From the NCBI GenBank assembly GCA_004570955.1, contig SPPL01000003.1, forward strand, positions 310,001-374,000: DNA of 64,000 nt, read 5' to 3'. The position numbers and the translations under genes are program-made. The notes below the pieces were generated by a model that was not told where the DNA came from, did no database searches, and worked only from the letters and a program-made list of their open reading frames with translations. Below are positions 61,352 to 64,000 of the stretch, one piece after another. The DNA comes from Jeotgalicoccus nanhaiensis (GTDB lineage Bacteria; Bacillota; Bacilli; Staphylococcales; Salinicoccaceae). Each line of letters begins with the position of its first letter. The stretch's first letter is position 1.

Positions 61352-62020
61352 ATGAAAGTGGCATTATTTGATTTTGACGGGACTTTATATCCGCATGAAA
61401 CCTTTGAAACACTTCGTGCACATTTAAAAAAACACCCGAAATATAAAAAGAATTATAAGCACTTTGTTCGATATTTTGCGCCTACTTATTTTGGCTATAA
61501 AATGAAAATGGTGCCAAAAATCAAGATGCAGCATAGAGCTTTGGAGTCGTATATACTTTCTTTCAAAGGTTATTCCAAACGTGAAATTGATGAATTTTTT
61601 TCGGATGTTGCCGCTTCGATGAGTAACGAGCTCAGGACTTCGCTGCTTGAAAAAATTCAGCAGCTGAAACAGGACAACTACTATGTAGTACTGATTTCAG
61701 GCGCTTTTATACCTTTATTGGAAGCGTTGTTTAAAGGTGTCGGTTTTGATTATATCGTCGGCTCAAAAATTCATTACAATGGTGATAAACTGGATTATAA
61801 AACGCGGTTTGAACGCATGTTTGCTGAACGAAAGATTGATATTATAAAAGAACACTTCCAAAATAAAGAAGTGGACTGGCTGAACAGCCAGGCATACAGC
61901 GACAGTATAACGGATCTTAAAATGCTGGAGCTGGTAGGCAAACCGGTAGCAGTAGCACCGGACAGCGACCTGCTGTCAGTTGCGCAGGACAAAAATTGGA
62001 AAATATTAAATGATATTTAG
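61352..62020 (+). CDS. HAD-IB family phosphatase
   Basis: A 222-residue haloacid dehalogenase-type hydrolase of the SerB/PSPase-like IB subgroup. Motif I is FDFDGTLYP with Asp7 and Asp9, the helical cap covers about 20-85, motif II is LISGA, and motif III is YSDSITDLKML, as in CDP-diglyceride- or phosphoserine-type phosphatases. The physiological substrate is unknown. AAAGGAA precedes the ATG; the next gene follows 11 bases downstream. Confidence 0.9.
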   Translation: MKVALFDFDGTLYPHETFETLRAHLKKHPKYKKNYKHFVRYFAPTYFGYKMKMVPKIKMQHRALESYILSFKGYSKREIDEFFSDVAASMSNELRTSLLEKIQQLKQDNYYVVLISGAFIPLLEALFKGVGFDYIVGSKIHYNGDKLDYKTRFERMFAERKIDIIKEHFQNKEVDWLNSQAYSDSITDLKMLELVGKPVAVAPDSDLLSVAQDKNWKILNDI

Positions 62021-62031
62021 GAGGATAAACT

Positions 62032-62364
62032 GTGAGTTTAATTAATTTAACCGAAGCGGATCTTTATCCGACAGAGAAATTCGGACCATCACTTGAAGGA
62101 ACTTTATTATATAAAGTCAGAGACCAGGCACATTTCCCGGGTGCATATATGACGACGAATGAACGGCTGTTTATGAATGTCGATATGAACGGCGAGGCGT
62201 ATACAAGAGTCTTTGCCTATACCGATATTGTCAGAGCATTTGTGGAGGATGATGTGCTGTTTATCGAATTCCCAGAAGGTATGGGTAAGATTGCGATGGT
62301 TGACATAGTGTCTGGAAACGCAGATGAATTTGCTGCCTACGTGAATGATAAAAGCGGAAAATAG
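62032..62364 (+). CDS. Small protein, possible PH-like domain
   Basis: A 110-residue soluble protein starting with GTG 8 bases after GGAGG. Predicted strands such as GAYMTTNERLFMNVDM, RVFAYTDIVRAFVEDDVLFIEF and a closing helix DEFAAYVND look like a bacterial PH (YokE/YvbH-like) domain. I do not recognise the family firmly. It is probably cotranscribed with the HAD phosphatase and followed by a terminator. Confidence 0.75.
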   Translation: MSLINLTEADLYPTEKFGPSLEGTLLYKVRDQAHFPGAYMTTNERLFMNVDMNGEAYTRVFAYTDIVRAFVEDDVLFIEFPEGMGKIAMVDIVSGNADEFAAYVNDKSGK

Positions 62365-62374
62365 ACTTACTGAG

Positions 62375-62401
62375 GATGTACTGGGACAGTGCATCTTTTT
62401 T
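62375..62401 (+). terminator. Terminator after the PH-like gene
   Basis: GATGTACTG-gga-CAGTGCATC with one T-G pair, then TTTTTT. Confidence 0.85.
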
Positions 62402-62536
62402 GAGTTTAATTAGTATAACACTTTTAACAAATAGTATGACACATTTCATGATATGGCTTTCAGGATACAAGAAAAAGGAGTATACTGTTACTGAATATTA
62501 ATATATTAAACATGGATAAGGGGCATCAATTTAAGT

Positions 62537-64000
62537 ATGACTACTTCTATTAGCAAAACAGATGTGGTTCTGATTGGTGGCGGGATTATGAGTGCCACGC
62601 TTGGAACACTATTAAAAGAATTAAAACCCGACTGGAACATTAAAGTTTTTGAAAAACTTGATGATGTTGCAATCGAGAGCTCGAACGCATGGAATAACGC
62701 CGGTACAGGGCACTCGGCGCTGTGCGAATTGAACTATACACCAGAGCTTTCAGACGGCTCGATAGAAATTTCAAAAGCGATTAAAATTAACGAGCAGTTC
62801 CAGATTTCAAAACAGCTCTGGGCGTATTTAATTGAAAAAGGATATTTAGATTCTCCGGAAGATTTTATCCGTACAGTACCGCATATGAGTTTTGTGGAAG
62901 GCGAAAAGAATGTTGAATTCCTTAAAAAACGTGTGGAAAAACTGACTGAAAGTCCTCTGTTTGAAGGTATGGAATACAGCGATGATTACAATGTTCTTAA
63001 AGAATGGCTGCCGCTGATGATGGAAGGACGCAAGCCTGATGAAGAGATTGGTGTAACACGCATTGATTCAGGAACGGATATTAACTTTGGCAGTCTGACT
63101 AAAAAGTTATTTAAGAGACTTGAAGAACAGGGTGTGGAAATGAATTTCAAGCATGCTGTTCAGGACATCCGCCGCACTCAAAAAGACAAGTGGCAGGTCA
63201 AAGTTAAGAACTTGAACAACAGTAAAATGGAATATCATACCGCTGATTTTGTCTTTATCGGTGCAGGAGGCGGCAGTCTGCCGCTTCTGCAGAAAACAAA
63301 CATCCCCGAGTCTAAAAATATCGGAGGTTTCCCGGTGAGCGGTCTCTTCCTCGTTTGCGATGACGAAGAAGTTGTGAACCAGCACGAAGCTAAAGTTTAC
63401 GGCAAAGCTAAAGTCGGTGCACCGCCAATGTCTGTACCGCACCTCGATACACGTTATATCGACGGTAAAAGATCACTGCTGTTCGGGCCGTTTGCGGGCT
63501 TCTCTCCGAAATTCCTGAAAACGGGATCGTATCTGGATTTATTCGGCTCCGTGAAACCGAATAATGTACTGACTATGCTGTCAGCGGGTGCGAAAGAGCT
63601 CGGTTTGACTAAATATTTAGTACAGCAGGTTCTCTTAAAAGAAGAACAGCGTATGGATGAGCTGAGAGAATTTATTCCGGAAGCACGTTCAGAAGACTGG
63701 AAGACGATTACAGCGGGACAACGTGTTCAAATGATTAAGGATACGGATAAAGGAAAAGGTACATTAATGTTCGGTACAGAGACAATTGTATCGGAAGACG
63801 GATCTATGGCCGCGCTTCTCGGAGCATCTCCGGGTGCTTCTGTGTGTGTGGATGCTATGCTCGAACTCTTGAGCCGGGCATTTCCGGAAGATTTCGGATT
63901 ATGGCAGGACAAGATTAAAGAAATGATTCCAACATACGGAATTTCTCTGTCAGATAATCCTGATTTGTTCAAAGAAATGAATGAACGCACTACTGATACT
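62537..64000 (+). CDS. mqo: Malate:quinone oxidoreductase (3' end outside window)
   Basis: An open frame of 488 codons running to the window edge; full-length Mqo proteins have about 490-500 residues, so only a few are missing. FAD-binding [12 protein letters not shown] lies at the N-terminus, [15 protein letters not shown] near residue 55, and [13 protein letters not shown] in the middle. The membrane-peripheral enzyme oxidises malate to oxaloacetate and passes electrons to menaquinone. AAGGGG upstream is 13-14 bases from the ATG, longer than usual. A weak -10 TATACT is at 62481. Confidence 0.93.
   Translation, partial: MTTSISKTDVVLIGGGIMSATLGTLLKELKPDWNIKVFEKLDDVAIESSNAWNNAGTGHSALCELNYTPELSDGSIEISKAIKINEQFQISKQLWAYLIEKGYLDSPEDFIRTVPHMSFVEGEKNVEFLKKRVEKLTESPLFEGMEYSDDYNVLKEWLPLMMEGRKPDEEIGVTRIDSGTDINFGSLTKKLFKRLEEQGVEMNFKHAVQDIRRTQKDKWQVKVKNLNNSKMEYHTADFVFIGAGGGSLPLLQKTNIPESKNIGGFPVSGLFLVCDDEEVVNQHEAKVYGKAKVGAPPMSVPHLDTRYIDGKRSLLFGPFAGFSPKFLKTGSYLDLFGSVKPNNVLTMLSAGAKELGLTKYLVQQVLLKEEQRMDELREFIPEARSEDWKTITAGQRVQMIKDTDKGKGTLMFGTETIVSEDGSMAALLGASPGASVCVDAMLELLSRAFPEDFGLWQDKIKEMIPTYGISLSDNPDLFKEMNERTTDT

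Overview
The window looks like chromosomal DNA of a low-GC Firmicute in the Staphylococcaceae, probably a halotolerant genus outside Staphylococcus such as Jeotgalicoccus or Salinicoccus. This placement is an inference from recognised proteins: a class III fructose-bisphosphatase, a short-form hisZ/hisG operon, an HrtAB-type heme exporter with staphylococcal lengths, a NorA-like efflux pump, BCCT and PutP osmolyte transporters, and malate:quinone oxidoreductase. Genes are tightly packed, with strong AGGAGG-type ribosome binding sites, many TTG/GTG starts and good rho-independent terminators. I see no rRNA, tRNA, prophage, insertion sequence or CRISPR array.

Layout. 1-5994: end of an unknown membrane protein, an SDR dehydrogenase, fbp, a PepSY lipoprotein and an acyltransferase. 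6261-9680: a ureohydrolase and MFS transporter operon facing a divergent LysR regulator. 9731-16492: a TrpR-family regulator (HisR/YerC type) divergent from hisZGDCBAF-IE. Two matching operators lie between them, and hisH is absent from the operon. 16626-20397: a small unknown gene, an XRE/DUF3169 pair, hrtBA with a frameshift in hrtB, and an EbrAB-like SMR pair. 20436-28989: DoxX, LysE, a four-gene ABC-2/lipoprotein operon, an APC permease, DUF488, DUF4256 and a methyltransferase. 29002-29827: a promoter, a guanidine-I (ykkC) riboswitch and a YkkCD-type SMR pair, i.e. a guanidinium exporter.

29841-41786: a small L7/L12-tail-like membrane protein, ferredoxin-NADP reductase, a NorA-like pump divergent from a zinc-type CDF exporter, RidA with a D-serine dehydratase/D-threonine aldolase-like enzyme, a BCCT transporter, an M20 amidohydrolase with an AbgT transporter, DegV, and an AlkC/AlkD-like repair protein. 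41915-46087: PepSY lipoprotein, OmpR/EnvZ-type two-component system, second PepSY protein (resembling ykoGHIJ), then a MarR/MhqR-type regulator behind a consensus promoter. 46190-54020: GNAT, MFS, aldehyde dehydrogenase, DoxX-like protein, EIIC-like membrane protein, a 41-bp tandem repeat array, a DASS symporter and a DUF2071 protein. 54041-64000: YeiH, the TAXI-type TRAP system with DUF1850, putP, ytoQ, a HAD phosphatase, a small PH-like protein and mqo, which runs into the window edge.

Most of the window is transport, osmolyte and carbon metabolism. The observations most worth follow-up are the hisH gap with the paired HisR operators, the guanidine-I riboswitch exporter locus, the single-base lesion in hrtB, the noncoding 41-bp repeat array with compensatory changes in its hairpins, and genes whose ribosome binding sites point to an ATT start.
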